Assembly: GCF_003044065.1 (NCBI RefSeq)
Contig: NZ_PZJJ01000017.1
Location: 1-64,000, forward strand
Direction of reading: 5' to 3'
Source of the DNA: Alkalicoccus saliphilus
GTDB lineage: Bacteria; Bacillota; Bacilli; Bacillales; Salisediminibacteriaceae
Length of the DNA stretch: 64,000 nucleotides
This document shows, in pieces, positions 35,953-45,825 of this stretch; position 1 is the first letter of the stretch; each line of letters begins with the position of its first letter. A program made the translations under genes and the position numbers. A model generated the notes under the pieces. That model was given only the letters and a program-made list of their open reading frames with translations, did no database searches and was not told the origin of the DNA.

Positions 35953-37620
35953 TTATACAAGCTCAATAACTGCTGTTTCGAATGGACGCAGCTCCAGACG
36001 GGCGTCTGACAGGTTAATCCCTTCATAATTGCCGATGATTTTTTCTCCGGCACTGCATTCCATATCGTAAATTTCGGCCTGGTCTGAAAAATTGCCGATC
36101 ACAAGTACTTCTTTTTCCGGAAGGCAGCGTTTGTAGGCAAAAATATTCGGGTAGTTTTCCGACGCATTTTCAAACGTGCCGTGAACGAACAGATGAGCGT
36201 GCACGCTGTTTTTACGAAGATCGACGAGATTTTTATAGTAATAAAGCAGCGAATCTGCGTCCTCGAGCGATTTCTCTACGTTAATGTGCGTATAATTATC
36301 GTTTGCTTTGAGCCATGGATCTGCAGAGGAAAAACCTCCGTGTGTTTCTCCGCTCCACTGCATCGGCGTACGGGAATTGTCCCGGCTTCTATTCGTTACA
36401 AGTTCATAGGCTTCTTCTTCCGGTATCCCTTCCCGGAGAGCGGATTCGTACTGGTCGATAGTAGACAGATCATCGTATTCACTGATGGAATCGTAGCGGA
36501 CGTTGGTCATCCCGATTTCCTGTCCCTGATAAATAAAAGGTGTCCCCCGCAGCAGGAAATAAATCGAAGCCAGAAGCTTTGCAGAAGTTATTCCACGGTC
36601 TTTTTCCGGGATAAACTTGTTCAGGGAGCGCGGCTGGTCGTGGTTTTCAAGATAAAGAGCACTCCATCCTGTTTTATTCACAATTTCCTGACTTGCACAG
36701 ACAGCATCTTTAAAGTCCTCCAGGTTCCAGGACCTGGTACGGTACCACCGGCCGGAATCATCAATATCGAGATCCACGTGGTCGAATTCTATCAGCATGC
36801 TGAAATAGCCGTTTTCACCGATAAACTCCGGAAGCTCCTCTTTTGTCACGCCTGGCGCCTCTGCCACTGTAAGGGCATCGTATACATCAAATGCTTCCTC
36901 TTTCAGTTCCTGCAGAAACTCTCCGATTCCCGGATTATTCGGTTTTACGACGGCCGTTCCGTCGTCGGCATCCGGAGTAACATCTTCAAACGTCTGCGGT
37001 TTTTTGATGAAGGTAATTGCATCCACCCGGAAACCCGCAATTCCCTGCTCGAGCCACCAGCGCACCATACGATACAGTTCCTGCCGCAGCTCCGGATTTT
37101 CCCAGTTCAAATCCGGCTGTTTTTTTGAAAAGGAATGAAAGTAGTACTGGTTAGTATTTTCTTCGTACGTCCAGCATGAACCGCCGAAAATCGCCCGCAG
37201 ATTGTTCGGAGGCGTTCCATCTTTTTTTGAATCCCGCCATATGTACCAGTCTCTCTTCGGGTTATCCCTGCTGCTTTTGGATTCAATAAACCAGGTGTGT
37301 TCATCGGAAGAATGATTGATCACAAGATCCATTAATATTTCAATGCCTTTTTCTTTTGCCTTTTGAATCAGCCGTTTCATTTCTTCCATCGAACCGAATT
37401 CTTCGGCAATATTTTCATAGTCGGCAATATCATACCCGTTATCATCCATCGGCGACTGATACACCGGGCTGATCCAGATAACATCAATTCCGAGACCGGC
37501 CAGATAATCCAGCTTTTCTATAATCCCCGCAAGATCACCGATCCCGTCTCCGTTTCCATCGTAAAAGCTTCTGGGATAAACCTGATAAACAACCGAGTTC
37601 TGCCACCATGTCTCTGTCAT
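35953..37620 (-). CDS. Alpha-glucosidase / oligo-1,6-glucosidase (GH13_31-type)
   Basis: A 555-aa cytoplasmic glycoside hydrolase releasing glucose from short alpha-glucosides. It shows the GH13 conserved regions: DLVINHSSDEH, GFRVDAI with nucleophile D200, TVAEAPG with acid/base E254, and ENHDQPR with D328. The N-terminus WWQNSVVYQVYPRSFYD and the DGNGDGIGDL calcium loop are typical of oligo-1,6-glucosidases and MalL. It is the last gene of an operon with a sugar ABC importer, so it probably processes imported isomalto- or malto-oligosaccharides. Exact linkage preference is uncertain. It overlaps the upstream gene by 4 nt. Confidence 0.94.
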   Translation of the reverse strand: MTETWWQNSVVYQVYPRSFYDGNGDGIGDLAGIIEKLDYLAGLGIDVIWISPVYQSPMDDNGYDIADYENIAEEFGSMEEMKRLIQKAKEKGIEILMDLVINHSSDEHTWFIESKSSRDNPKRDWYIWRDSKKDGTPPNNLRAIFGGSCWTYEENTNQYYFHSFSKKQPDLNWENPELRQELYRMVRWWLEQGIAGFRVDAITFIKKPQTFEDVTPDADDGTAVVKPNNPGIGEFLQELKEEAFDVYDALTVAEAPGVTKEELPEFIGENGYFSMLIEFDHVDLDIDDSGRWYRTRSWNLEDFKDAVCASQEIVNKTGWSALYLENHDQPRSLNKFIPEKDRGITSAKLLASIYFLLRGTPFIYQGQEIGMTNVRYDSISEYDDLSTIDQYESALREGIPEEEAYELVTNRSRDNSRTPMQWSGETHGGFSSADPWLKANDNYTHINVEKSLEDADSLLYYYKNLVDLRKNSVHAHLFVHGTFENASENYPNIFAYKRCLPEKEVLVIGNFSDQAEIYDMECSAGEKIIGNYEGINLSDARLELRPFETAVIELV

Positions 37621-38312
37621 CCTATCCCTCCCTGGGAAGCGCCGGCTGCGCTTACTTTTGTGTAGTATTTATAAAAGAATGAAAATACAAGAAATGCAGT
37701 AATTGACCCACTAAAAAACAGAAGAAGAAAAACGAGGCTGTTCACGGACACATAAAAAATCAAAAAGCTTGCTCCGAATATCATAAGCGACAGCCGGATA
37801 TTTCCAAACGTGAGGATAAACGCTTTTTTAAACAGCTCCTTCAGCTTCACATCGTAGTGGGCCTGTAGAATAAAAAAGTAAATTGTTACAAGAATGAGCG
37901 GAACAGCAAGACCGAGGAAAACAAATTGAAACAGAACGTTCACCCCGTAGAAGTAGTAGTAGTCCACCGCCCATACGAGCCATATCAGTGTCAGAATTAT
38001 CCCCCCTGAAACGCTCTGCCGGTAGCCTTTCGCCAGATGAACAATAAACTGCCTGGCCATACTCCGCGGTTCTTTTTCCATTACCATATCCCTTACCGAA
38101 CTGAATAAAGCAGCAGTTGCCGGAAAAAAGAAAAGAGGCAGAAGCAGTGCGGAAGCTGCAAAGAGCTCTATTTCCAGACCGGAAGCACTGCCGGTCAGCA
38201 CCATCGCTCCGAGAAGAAGGACCGGTATGCTTACGATCAGCCACATCACATTTAGTACAGCAAATTTCGCTGTCCAGTCAAAAAAATTATGAAATCCGTT
38301 CACTGCCGCCAC
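37617..38312 (-). CDS. DUF624 (YesL-like) membrane protein
   Basis: A 231-aa membrane protein with about five helices. N-terminal FFDWTAKFAVLNVMWLIVSIP is the usual opening of the YesL/DUF624 family, which is found beside sugar ABC transporters in many Bacillota but has no proven activity. Here it lies between the MalG-type permease and the alpha-glucosidase, with a 4-nt overlap to the latter, which fits an accessory role in uptake. Confidence 0.8.
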   Translation of the reverse strand: MAAVNGFHNFFDWTAKFAVLNVMWLIVSIPVLLLGAMVLTGSASGLEIELFAASALLLPLFFFPATAALFSSVRDMVMEKEPRSMARQFIVHLAKGYRQSVSGGIILTLIWLVWAVDYYYFYGVNVLFQFVFLGLAVPLILVTIYFFILQAHYDVKLKELFKKAFILTFGNIRLSLMIFGASFLIFYVSVNSLVFLLLFFSGSITAFLVFSFFYKYYTKVSAAGASQGGIG

Positions 38313-38324
38313 CTCATTTCTTTA

Positions 38325-39146
38325 TTATTTTACTGCGCCTTCCGACACGCCTTTAATGATCTGCTTCTGCGCAAAGAAGTAAAAGATTATAACAGGAATG
38401 ATCGCAATCGTCAGACCTGCAAGAGCCAGATGCCACTGTCTCGTGTATTCCCCGAAAAAGGAGAACATGCGGAGAGGAATTGTTGCTTCCGAACTGCTCA
38501 GTACGAGGGACGGAAGGAGGAAGTCATTCCAGATCCAGATAACATTCAAAATAGCTACTGTGACGGAAATCGGCTTCAAGAGCGGGAAAATAATATACCA
38601 GAACGTCTGGAATTTATTCGCGCCATCGATTTTCGCTGCTTCATCCAATGTCAGCGGAACGCTTTTCATGGCTCCGTGATAAAGGAAGATCGCCAGACTG
38701 GACCCAAATCCAAGATACATAAAGATAAGACCGCCGCTGTTGAGCAGGTTCATCGATCCGAAAAAGGACGTCAGCGTGATCATAACTGCCTGGAATGGAA
38801 TCAGCATGGCAGCGACAAATACTAGAAGAATTGCATTACTCGTTTTACTTTTATTTCTTGCGAGGGCGTAGCCCGCCATCGAAGAAAAGATGATAATAAT
38901 GATAATACTTACTGTTGTAATCAGTGTGGAATTAAAAAGAGCATTTAAGAAGTTCAGATCGATATAGGCCTGCACAAAGTTATCCACTGTTGCTTCACTT
39001 GGAAGGCCGAGAACATCTTCAAACATTTCACGGTTTGTTTTAAAAGCGTTGACTACCATTAAGTAAAAAGGAGAAACCCAGACGAGCGCCAGGAGAATAC
39101 CGAGTATTTCCAGCACCGGCAGCTTCTTTTTTCTTTTCTGCTCCAT
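38325..39146 (-). CDS. Sugar ABC transporter permease, MalG-type
   Basis: A 273-aa permease with six helices and the ATPase-contact loop LDEAAKIDGANKFQTFWYIIFP at about residues 166-187. It shares a TAATG junction with the preceding MalF-type permease, so the two are translated together. Part of an importer probably for alpha-glucosides, judging by the hydrolase downstream. Confidence 0.9.
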   Translation of the reverse strand: MEQKRKKKLPVLEILGILLALVWVSPFYLMVVNAFKTNREMFEDVLGLPSEATVDNFVQAYIDLNFLNALFNSTLITTVSIIIIIIFSSMAGYALARNKSKTSNAILLVFVAAMLIPFQAVMITLTSFFGSMNLLNSGGLIFMYLGFGSSLAIFLYHGAMKSVPLTLDEAAKIDGANKFQTFWYIIFPLLKPISVTVAILNVIWIWNDFLLPSLVLSSSEATIPLRMFSFFGEYTRQWHLALAGLTIAIIPVIIFYFFAQKQIIKGVSEGAVK

Positions 39147-40006
39147 TACATCTCGACCTCCTTTTTCTTATTGTAGTAAACCTGGGACACCGCGATAATA
39201 GCTACAAATACGAAGAAAATAATAGCCTTTGCCTGACCGTAAGCCATTTCGTTACTGCTGAAGGCTGTATAAACAATGTTCATAGCAACCATCTCTGTGG
39301 AGTTGAATGGACCGCCGTCTGTCAGTGCCAGGTTCTGGTCATAAATTTTAAACGATGTAGACAGTGTCAGGAACATGCTGATTGTAAAAGCAGGCGCTAC
39401 AAGCGGAAATGTTACGTTACGAAAACGCTGGAAAGGACTGGCTCCATCCACTTTCGCTGCTTCCAGAAGCTCCTCAGGAATGCTCTGTAAGTATGCAATA
39501 TAAATAATCATAATGTAACCGGCCAGCTGCCAGGTTGTCAGAATGACAAGGCCCCAGAAACCGGTTGTCCCAGTTGTCAGCCATCCGTCCAGTCCGGCAA
39601 TACCTAGAAGATCGCCGAGATCGGAAAATACACCGATGAAAATAAACTGCCAGATAAAACCAAGAATCAGACCACCGATCAGGTTCGGCATGAAAAAGAT
39701 TGTACGCAGCAGGTTACTCGACTTCAGCTTCTGCGTTACGAGAAGTGCCAGGCCAAGTCCGAACACATTCAAAAGAACGACTGTTACAACAGAAAACTGA
39801 ATTGTAAACCAGAGCGAACTGAGAAAGCGTCCATCGTCGAGAAGCCGCAGGTAATGCTCCAGTCCAAGAAAATTATTAAAGGTCAGGCCGTTCCAGTCGG
39901 TAAAAGAGTAGAAAAAACCGGCGAGAAGCGGAATAACAACTACCGCTCCCAGCGCAAGAATTACCGGGGCAAGGAAAAGCCAGAAGGTTAAGTCTTTGTT
40001 TCTCAT
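39146..40006 (-). CDS. Sugar ABC transporter permease, MalF-type
   Basis: A 286-aa permease with six helices; contact loop LEAAKVDGASPFQRFRNVTFP at about residues 190-210. The start at 40006 is chosen because GGGAGG lies 7 nt before it; an ATG five codons earlier overlaps that site. It follows the binding-protein gene on the same strand. Confidence 0.9.
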   Translation of the reverse strand: MRNKDLTFWLFLAPVILALGAVVVIPLLAGFFYSFTDWNGLTFNNFLGLEHYLRLLDDGRFLSSLWFTIQFSVVTVVLLNVFGLGLALLVTQKLKSSNLLRTIFFMPNLIGGLILGFIWQFIFIGVFSDLGDLLGIAGLDGWLTTGTTGFWGLVILTTWQLAGYIMIIYIAYLQSIPEELLEAAKVDGASPFQRFRNVTFPLVAPAFTISMFLTLSTSFKIYDQNLALTDGGPFNSTEMVAMNIVYTAFSSNEMAYGQAKAIIFFVFVAIIAVSQVYYNKKKEVEM

Positions 40007-40096
40007 CAGTAAGCCTCCCAACTTCGCTAAGAATTTATTTTGAGAAGAAGAAAGGATGTATCAGAGTCTCTCTCCATACATCCTTTCATGCTTTTT

Positions 40097-41398
40097 TTAT
40101 CGACTGCTCTCCCACTCCTGGGTTCCAGCTTCCAGTACATCTTCCCAGTCTCTTTCACCGGCAAGGTACTCCTGAACATGGGCACCAAAATCATCGCCCC
40201 ATGCTGTAGGGTAGCCGAGGAAAATCCATCCGATTGTGTTTTCTTCCAGTGAGTATTCGTAAATATCACGGGAAAGTGGAGAATTGATATTTTCCGGTTC
40301 AAAGTTTTCATGCGCCGGGATAAAGTTCAGCTGTTCCTGTACCACTTCGATCCCTTCCTCAGATGCATACATCCAGTCAAAGAAATCTTTGGCAGCATCA
40401 ATTACTTCCTGATCAGTCTGGCTGTTGATCACCCAGTAGTTCGGAACGCCTACCGGCACTTTTCCTTCTTCGCCTTCCAGTGGAATAGGAAGGATGCCTA
40501 CGTTTTCTTCTGCAAATTCAGGATCCATCTGCTCAAGCGTCGGGTGAATCCAGTCTCCCTGCTGGATCATTGCTGCATCTCCAAGAGAGAAATACTGCTC
40601 CACCTGCTGGGAATAGTCCATGTTGAGGACCGGCTGAATAGAATATTCGTTCTGAAGATCAAGCATGCGCTGCATTTCATCTCCACGCTCAAACTGTACT
40701 GTGTCGCTTTCGTAAGCTTCCATCACATCGTTGTTAAACTCCGGTGCAAGGTACACGTTTGCCAGGTGGTTCCCCATTACCCAGGCTTCTGATCCCGGCA
40801 GTGCAAATACTCCTTCGATTCCAAGCTCTTCCTTCTGGGAATCCAGTGTCTGAACAGCTTCCTCGAGGTCTTCATAGGAAAGAATTTCATCCGGGTTGAT
40901 TCCTGCTTCTTCAAACACCTGCTTATTGTAAATGAAGCCGTAGCCTTCCTGGTTAAAAGGAATACCGTAAACAGTGTCGTCCACCGTAATGCCGTCCAGT
41001 GTTCCTTCAAGCGCCGTATCGGTTGCTGCAAGGTCAGTTACGTCCTCTGCATAGTCCTGGTAGTCAGACAGTTCGGAAGGACCTGCCAGACTGAACACGT
41101 CCGGCTCATCCCCGGAAGAAAAGCGGGAACGAAGGGAAGTGAAGTAGTCAGATCCTCCTCCGACCGCCCCGAATTCAATCTGTACGTTCGGGTTTTCTTC
41201 TTCATACTGTGCTGCCATTTCAAGAAACTGATCGCGGAATTCTACTTTCCCCTGAAAAATATCGATTGTTATCTGTTCTCCGTCGCCGGAGCCTTCTCCA
41301 TTGCCGCCATTGTTTCCGTCTCCTCCACATGCTGCAAGAAGTCCAAGAGAAGCTGCACCTGCCATTAATGTCATCATTGTCATTTTAGTTTTCTTCAA
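40097..41398 (-). CDS. Sugar ABC transporter substrate-binding lipoprotein
   Basis: A 433-aa family 1 binding protein. Signal peptide with lipobox LAAC, a short G/N/E-rich linker, then the two-lobed domain (DIFQGKVEFRDQFLEMAAQY, GVPNYWVINSQTDQEVIDAA). TTG start behind AAGGGGG. First gene of the operon; its promoter carries two LacI-type operators. Likely ligand: malto- or isomalto-oligosaccharide. Confidence 0.9.
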   Translation of the reverse strand: MKKTKMTMMTLMAGAASLGLLAACGGDGNNGGNGEGSGDGEQITIDIFQGKVEFRDQFLEMAAQYEEENPNVQIEFGAVGGGSDYFTSLRSRFSSGDEPDVFSLAGPSELSDYQDYAEDVTDLAATDTALEGTLDGITVDDTVYGIPFNQEGYGFIYNKQVFEEAGINPDEILSYEDLEEAVQTLDSQKEELGIEGVFALPGSEAWVMGNHLANVYLAPEFNNDVMEAYESDTVQFERGDEMQRMLDLQNEYSIQPVLNMDYSQQVEQYFSLGDAAMIQQGDWIHPTLEQMDPEFAEENVGILPIPLEGEEGKVPVGVPNYWVINSQTDQEVIDAAKDFFDWMYASEEGIEVVQEQLNFIPAHENFEPENINSPLSRDIYEYSLEENTIGWIFLGYPTAWGDDFGAHVQEYLAGERDWEDVLEAGTQEWESSR

Positions 41399-41420
41399 TT
41401 TAATTTCCCCCTTATTGTTT

Positions 41421-41502
41421 TGAAATCGGTTTCAAATCATTTCAAAAAAATATGTTTGATTTAACTTAAGAAAAGTATAGAACATATTGGAACCGGTTTC
41501 AA
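41421..41502 (-). promoter_or_regulatory. Promoter and two LacI-type operators of the alpha-glucoside operon
   Basis: On the minus strand, -35 TTGAAA (41502-41497) and -10 TATACT (41479-41474) are 17 nt apart. The palindromic site GAAACCGGTTCC (41500-41489) overlaps the -35 box, and a second site GAAACCGATTTC lies about 60 nt downstream (near 41421-41436), close to the start codon. Two spaced operators suggest looping repression by the LacI protein encoded next door. Confidence 0.8.
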
Positions 41503-41517
41503 CACTTTTTTTGAATT

Positions 41518-42510
41518 TTATGTGGATTCTCTTTTTACGAGTTTTATAGGAAGTTCGTACTCCAGCTGCTCCAGCTTTTCACCTTTAAAAAGTTTAATGA
41601 TCAGCTCCGCTGCCAGGCTTCCCATTTCTTCAATCGGCTGGTGGATAGTGGAGAGCTGCGGCGACGTAAGCAGACAGAGCGGCTGGTCGTCAAACCCGAG
41701 TACTGCAAGGTCCTCCGGTATTTTTACTCCGTATTCTCTTGCGGCAATCGTCATTCCCGCTGCTACTTCATCACTTCCCGTAAAAATAGCATCCGGTTTG
41801 TTGTCCATCTCCGTTATTTTTTTCATGACGGTCCGCCCGTCTTCTATACTATGCTGATCAATAAATACCCACTCCGGGTTGATCGACAGCTGTTTTGCCT
41901 CCATTGCTTTCCGGAAGCCGGTGTTTCTGTCTCTGTCTTTTCCTTCATCTGCAAATAATCCGCCGGTACAGTACGCAATATTTCTGTATCCTTCCTCCAG
42001 AAGATGCGTCACACCGGTAAACGCAGCATCTTCTTCGCTGATACGGACGATCGGCACATCATCGATGCGCAGGTACTCGTTACAAAAAACGATCGGCCCG
42101 TATTCCAGGTACGGCCGGATATCTTCCACGCTGTTTGCTACCGTCGTTAAAATCATGCCATCAACCTGTTTCTGCTTTAAAAGATCGAGAAATTCAAATT
42201 CTTTCTGTTTGTCTTCTTTACTTTGAAAGAAAATCACCCGTATATTGTGCTCGGCAGCCTTTCGTTCAATCGCATCCATTAAATAGGAGAAGTAAGGATT
42301 TACGACACGATGAACGACGAGACCTACAGTCGTATTAAGCTGACCGCGCATTCTCCGGGCGGTTGGATTCGGCGTGTAGGAGAGTTCTTTCATTGCTGCA
42401 AGAACTTTTTCCCGTTTTTCCTTTGATACGTGCGGATGATTATTAATAACTCTGGAAACTGTTGCTTTGGAAATACCGGAACGCTTTACAACATCAGATA
42501 TTGTTGCCAT
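41518..42510 (-). CDS. LacI family repressor of the alpha-glucoside operon
   Basis: A 330-aa regulator: N-terminal LacI helix-turn-helix (TISDVVKRSGISKATVSRVINNHPHVS) with hinge helix near PNPTARRMRGQ, then a periplasmic-binding-protein-like sensor domain (from about residue 60). It is upstream of the binding-protein gene on the same strand, with its own promoter, and matching operators lie before both, so it probably represses the operon and itself. Confidence 0.93.
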   Translation of the reverse strand: MATISDVVKRSGISKATVSRVINNHPHVSKEKREKVLAAMKELSYTPNPTARRMRGQLNTTVGLVVHRVVNPYFSYLMDAIERKAAEHNIRVIFFQSKEDKQKEFEFLDLLKQKQVDGMILTTVANSVEDIRPYLEYGPIVFCNEYLRIDDVPIVRISEEDAAFTGVTHLLEEGYRNIAYCTGGLFADEGKDRDRNTGFRKAMEAKQLSINPEWVFIDQHSIEDGRTVMKKITEMDNKPDAIFTGSDEVAAGMTIAAREYGVKIPEDLAVLGFDDQPLCLLTSPQLSTIHQPIEEMGSLAAELIIKLFKGEKLEQLEYELPIKLVKREST

Positions 42511-42530
42511 GTGATCCCTCCCTCCTTCAT

Positions 42531-42581
42531 GAAACCGGTCTCACTATATATTAAATATAGCACATTTGTATGCGGTTTCAA
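42531..42581 (-). promoter_or_regulatory. Promoter and operator of the LacI gene
   Basis: Minus-strand -35 TTGAAA (42581-42576) and -10 TATATT (42559-42554) with a 16-nt spacer. The palindrome GAGACCGGTTTC (42542-42531) lies downstream of the -10, and TGAAACCGC overlaps the -35. These resemble the operators before the binding-protein gene, implying autoregulation. Confidence 0.68.
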
Positions 42582-42690
42582 CAACTTTTCCCGAAAATCT
42601 TGTTTTTCATTTTTGGTTTCATGAAACTAAAATTCGTTCTGCTTCTGTTCACACGAGATTTTTCCACCTTTCTTTATTCCGAAAAACAGC

Positions 42691-42728
42691 AAAAAGCTTC
42701 AGAACAGCCAGCGTCCTGAAGCTTTTAT
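42691..42728. terminator. Terminator of the 112-aa protein gene
   Basis: Stem AAAAGCTTCAG/CTGAAGCTTTT with a 13-nt loop and flanking A and T runs. It ends the minus-strand gene at 42764-43102. Confidence 0.8.
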
Positions 42729-42763
42729 TATGCAGTCGTACAGCGTTTTTACAGATCAAAAAA

Positions 42764-43102
42764 TTATTCCACAGCTTTTTTATCAATATAACCGTCTGCT
42801 TTTTTTATTTCTTCCAGCACTTTCTGCTTGTACTCTTCAGTCGTATGAAAGGAAAGCAGGTAGTTTGGATAATCTCTGTGGCCCGATCCCTTTTCCCGCC
42901 GGAGTTTTTTAAAGCTGCTGAACATCGGGGGATTCCCGGATGTACCTCCGATATAACCGGTAGGGATAATCTCTGTACCAGGCTCTGCCTCCTCCCCCAT
43001 TTCTTCGAGGTAAACATCGGTAACATGATACTTTAAAAGGCTTGATTTCAATGATTCAGCTGCATTTTCATTCTTTAAAAATACATTCATGTGAATAGAC
43101 AT
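42764..43102 (-). CDS. Small soluble protein of unknown function
   Basis: A 112-aa protein with no signal peptide or membrane segment. It begins MSIHMNVFLKNENAAESLKS, has a central loop rich in G and P (TGYIGGTSGNPPMFSSFKKL) and ends in a charged helix. The ATG at 43102 is preceded by AAGGGGG; the frame opens earlier without a site. The alternation suggests a small alpha/beta fold, perhaps of the kind seen in general stress proteins, but I do not recognise a family. Confidence 0.62.
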   Translation of the reverse strand: MSIHMNVFLKNENAAESLKSSLLKYHVTDVYLEEMGEEAEPGTEIIPTGYIGGTSGNPPMFSSFKKLRREKGSGHRDYPNYLLSFHTTEEYKQKVLEEIKKADGYIDKKAVE

Positions 43103-43212
43103 TGTATTTCCCCCTTTCTTTAATGGCGACCGTAGTATCACTTACCAGTCTTTACCCATAATAAAGCTTTTCTTAACACACGGGGAAGAGAGGGTGGAAG
43201 CTGTATGTTCGG

Positions 43213-44028
43213 TTAATATTTTCTCCAGCGGATGATGTCTTTTTGAAGAAGACGGCTTCTAATTTCATCATGTGCTTTATAGATCAGTTCTTCGAGAGTT
43301 TTTGTATTTTGAGCGAGGATTCGCAGCATAAATCCTTTTACCGGAAGTTCCGATATTCCAAAGCGTGCTTCAAGATTCATTTTCTCCAGCAGATCACATA
43401 CGCTTTCGATGAATGCTTCATCCACCTTCTCATGGATTACCATCAGCATCCCTGCGTGGGAATAGCCCTCCATCTGCATTAAGCCGCTGATGCTTTCATC
43501 CGGTTCCAGAAAAAGGTGGTCAAAAACGACAAGCCTCCCGTTTCGATAGATTTTCAGCCGGGAGCGTATCCAATCGTAGCTGAACGCTCTCCCATCCTCA
43601 GCCCACCCTGGAGTCATCATATCACTGTAAATCAGCCGGGCTCCTTCTTCCATATAGACATCCGTCTCCTGCACAAACCGCGCTTTTTCATAAGCGATCA
43701 GTGGATCCGGCATGTATTCGACGAGACTGTTCTCCTCCATATGTATAGAAGTTTTCTGGACTACCGGCTCTTTCGGTGTTTTGTAAACTTTTGTGTGGGA
43801 CTGGGTAGTGACGGAAACCTCCGCTTCTTCCGCTGCATGGATCTTTGTCGTATAAACGTCTCCATCCACGTAGCCTCCTCCCACATGAATCATGTAAACA
43901 GAAGGAGCATGTTCATCAAGATAAACAGGACGGGTCAGCTTTAATGCCCCTTCATAGTAACAGTGGGAGAGAATCGTTCTTTCTGCTTTTTTTTCTGCTT
44001 TCAGCTCCATCGCTCCTGTCAGGTTCAT
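43213..44028 (-). CDS. ureD: Urease accessory protein UreD (UreH)
   Basis: A 271-aa chaperone that binds apo-urease with UreF and UreG during nickel insertion. Recognisable blocks are [40 protein letters not shown] and [20 protein letters not shown]. It is the last gene of ureABCEFGD and overlaps ureG by 4 nt. No clear terminator was found behind it. Confidence 0.93.
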   Translation of the reverse strand: MNLTGAMELKAEKKAERTILSHCYYEGALKLTRPVYLDEHAPSVYMIHVGGGYVDGDVYTTKIHAAEEAEVSVTTQSHTKVYKTPKEPVVQKTSIHMEENSLVEYMPDPLIAYEKARFVQETDVYMEEGARLIYSDMMTPGWAEDGRAFSYDWIRSRLKIYRNGRLVVFDHLFLEPDESISGLMQMEGYSHAGMLMVIHEKVDEAFIESVCDLLEKMNLEARFGISELPVKGFMLRILAQNTKTLEELIYKAHDEIRSRLLQKDIIRWRKY

Positions 44029-44639
44029 GTCTCGAGTCCACTGAGAAGCGCCTGCTCCTTAAGCCATTTAACGACTTCCTCCACTCCTTCATTATCTTTC
44101 AGATTTGTGAAAACAAACGGTTTGTTACCCCGGGCATTTTTCGTATCGCTTTCCATTACTTCCAGACTGGCGCCGACGTAAGGAGCAAGATCCGTTTTGT
44201 TAATAACGAACAGGTCAGACTTAATCATACCCTGGCCGCCCTTTCTCGGAATTTTTTCTCCTTGTGCAACATCGATTATATAAATAGAAAAGTCAACCAG
44301 TTCCGGACTGAAAGTAGCTGCGAGATTATCTCCGCCGCTTTCGACAAAAATCAAATCGAGATTATCATGACGGTCGTGAAGTTCTTCAATGGCCGCAAAA
44401 TTCATGGACGCATCTTCCCGGATAGCTGTATGAGGACAGCCGCCTGTTTCTACACCGACCACACGATCCTCCGGCAGTACGCCGTTTTTCATCAAAAACT
44501 GGGCATCTTCTTTTGTATATATATCATTCGTTACTACTGCCATACTCAGTTCCTCGTGCAGTGCACGTGTCAGTTTCTCTACAAGCATTGTTTTTCCTGC
44601 TCCTACTGGTCCTCCGACTCCAATTCGAACTGTACTCAT
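44025..44639 (-). CDS. ureG: Urease accessory GTPase UreG
   Basis: A 204-aa SIMIBI-class GTPase that powers nickel delivery to urease. P-loop GGPVGAGKT at the N-terminus, the conserved [19 protein letters not shown] with the CPH metal-binding motif, [15 protein letters not shown], and [11 protein letters not shown] for guanine recognition. Standard length. Confidence 0.97.
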   Translation of the reverse strand: MSTVRIGVGGPVGAGKTMLVEKLTRALHEELSMAVVTNDIYTKEDAQFLMKNGVLPEDRVVGVETGGCPHTAIREDASMNFAAIEELHDRHDNLDLIFVESGGDNLAATFSPELVDFSIYIIDVAQGEKIPRKGGQGMIKSDLFVINKTDLAPYVGASLEVMESDTKNARGNKPFVFTNLKDNEGVEEVVKWLKEQALLSGLET

Positions 44640-44688
44640 TCTACCGCCTGCTTTCTGTTTTGTTTTCAGGCTTTACAGAGCCTGTTTT

Positions 44689-45375
44689 TTAAGACATAAA
44701 AATTCGTACATGCAGCCGTTCATGCTGCATCTGCGCTACTTCCAGGCCGGGGCTTACTGCAGCCAGGTCCTCCTCTGAGAGTTTCATAATTTCGTCTGTA
44801 CTTTTCTCAATTTCCGTCTGGATTTCGACGAGCAGCTTCTGCCCGTCCGTCTGGCCGAGAGGAATTCCCCGGACAGCATTTTGAACAAGGGAATTGAGTG
44901 TTGAAAATAAATACGTCTTCACTGCTGTTTGTTTATCTATGCCTAGATGAAATGCTACAGCAGCAAATACGAGAGCAGAGTGGCCGTAGTATCTTTTAGC
45001 TTTCATTTCTTTAATGTATTTTTCAAGAATAAAAGAAGGATAAAGGTCATAGCAGAGCCTTGCCATCCGCTCGCCGATCCGCTGGTTGCCGAGCCTTGTT
45101 TCTTTGGAGAGGCACGACGCAAAAAGTACTTCGTCCAGTTGAAAAAAACCTGTTTCGTTTTCTGCTTCGAGCGTTTCCCACGCCAGCCGGCAGGCGAGCC
45201 CGTCTACATAAACAAGCTGTTTTTCCAAATAAATAAACAAAGCTTCGGAAAATGTCTGTTTGTCTTTAATTACTTCTTCCTGAATGTATGTTTCCAATCC
45301 AAAAGAGTGGGAAAAAGCGCCGGAAGGAAAATTGGAATCGCTGAACTGCAGAAGCGGCAGCAGCCGGTCAGTCAT
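44689..45375 (-). CDS. ureF: Urease accessory protein UreF
   Basis: A 228-aa all-helical chaperone in the UreDFG complex. The opening [21 protein letters not shown] is the family hallmark, with [16 protein letters not shown] and [18 protein letters not shown] later. It overlaps the end of ureE by 8 nt. Confidence 0.95.
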   Translation of the reverse strand: MTDRLLPLLQFSDSNFPSGAFSHSFGLETYIQEEVIKDKQTFSEALFIYLEKQLVYVDGLACRLAWETLEAENETGFFQLDEVLFASCLSKETRLGNQRIGERMARLCYDLYPSFILEKYIKEMKAKRYYGHSALVFAAVAFHLGIDKQTAVKTYLFSTLNSLVQNAVRGIPLGQTDGQKLLVEIQTEIEKSTDEIMKLSEEDLAAVSPGLEVAQMQHERLHVRIFMS

Positions 45376-45814
45376 GGGAATGTCCGATATGGCGGAAAGC
45401 TTTTCTTACCTTCCGCTTTTCTCTTTTATAAGGTATACCCAGCTCTTTAAGCAGTTTTTCTACAAGATAGTCGTATTGAACGAGCATCTCTTCCCCCTCA
45501 AACTGGGCCGGCAGATGCCGGTTTCCAAGCTGATGAGCGATATCCCCCATCTGTTGGATCGACACCGGCTGAATTGTCAGCAGATCATCTTTTTTCACGG
45601 CTACAACAATCATATTTTTCTCATCCTGAAACAAAATATCTCCATCTGCCAGCTCTTTGTTTTCCTGAAGCCGGATACCGATTTCTTTTCCATGATCCGT
45701 CGTCACACGCTGGATTCTTTTCACCAGCTCGTCGCTTTCCATATAAACACGTTCTACATGCGGGGCATGCTCTGCTGCTGTTGCCGTATTTCCCACTACT
45801 TTTTCAATTATCAT
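45368..45814 (-). CDS. ureE: Urease accessory nickel chaperone UreE
   Basis: A 148-aa nickel-binding chaperone with an N-terminal peptide-binding domain and a C-terminal metal-binding domain ([21 protein letters not shown]). The tail ends HIGHSHD, a short His cluster rather than the long His tail of Klebsiella UreE. It lies between ureC and ureF. Confidence 0.93.
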   Translation of the reverse strand: MIIEKVVGNTATAAEHAPHVERVYMESDELVKRIQRVTTDHGKEIGIRLQENKELADGDILFQDEKNMIVVAVKKDDLLTIQPVSIQQMGDIAHQLGNRHLPAQFEGEEMLVQYDYLVEKLLKELGIPYKREKRKVRKAFRHIGHSHD

Positions 45815-45825
45815 ATACTTTCACC

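Noticed and set aside
36181-37128. 315-codon plus-strand frame opposite the alpha-glucosidase
   Set aside because: Antisense shadow of a GH13 gene with intact catalytic motifs.
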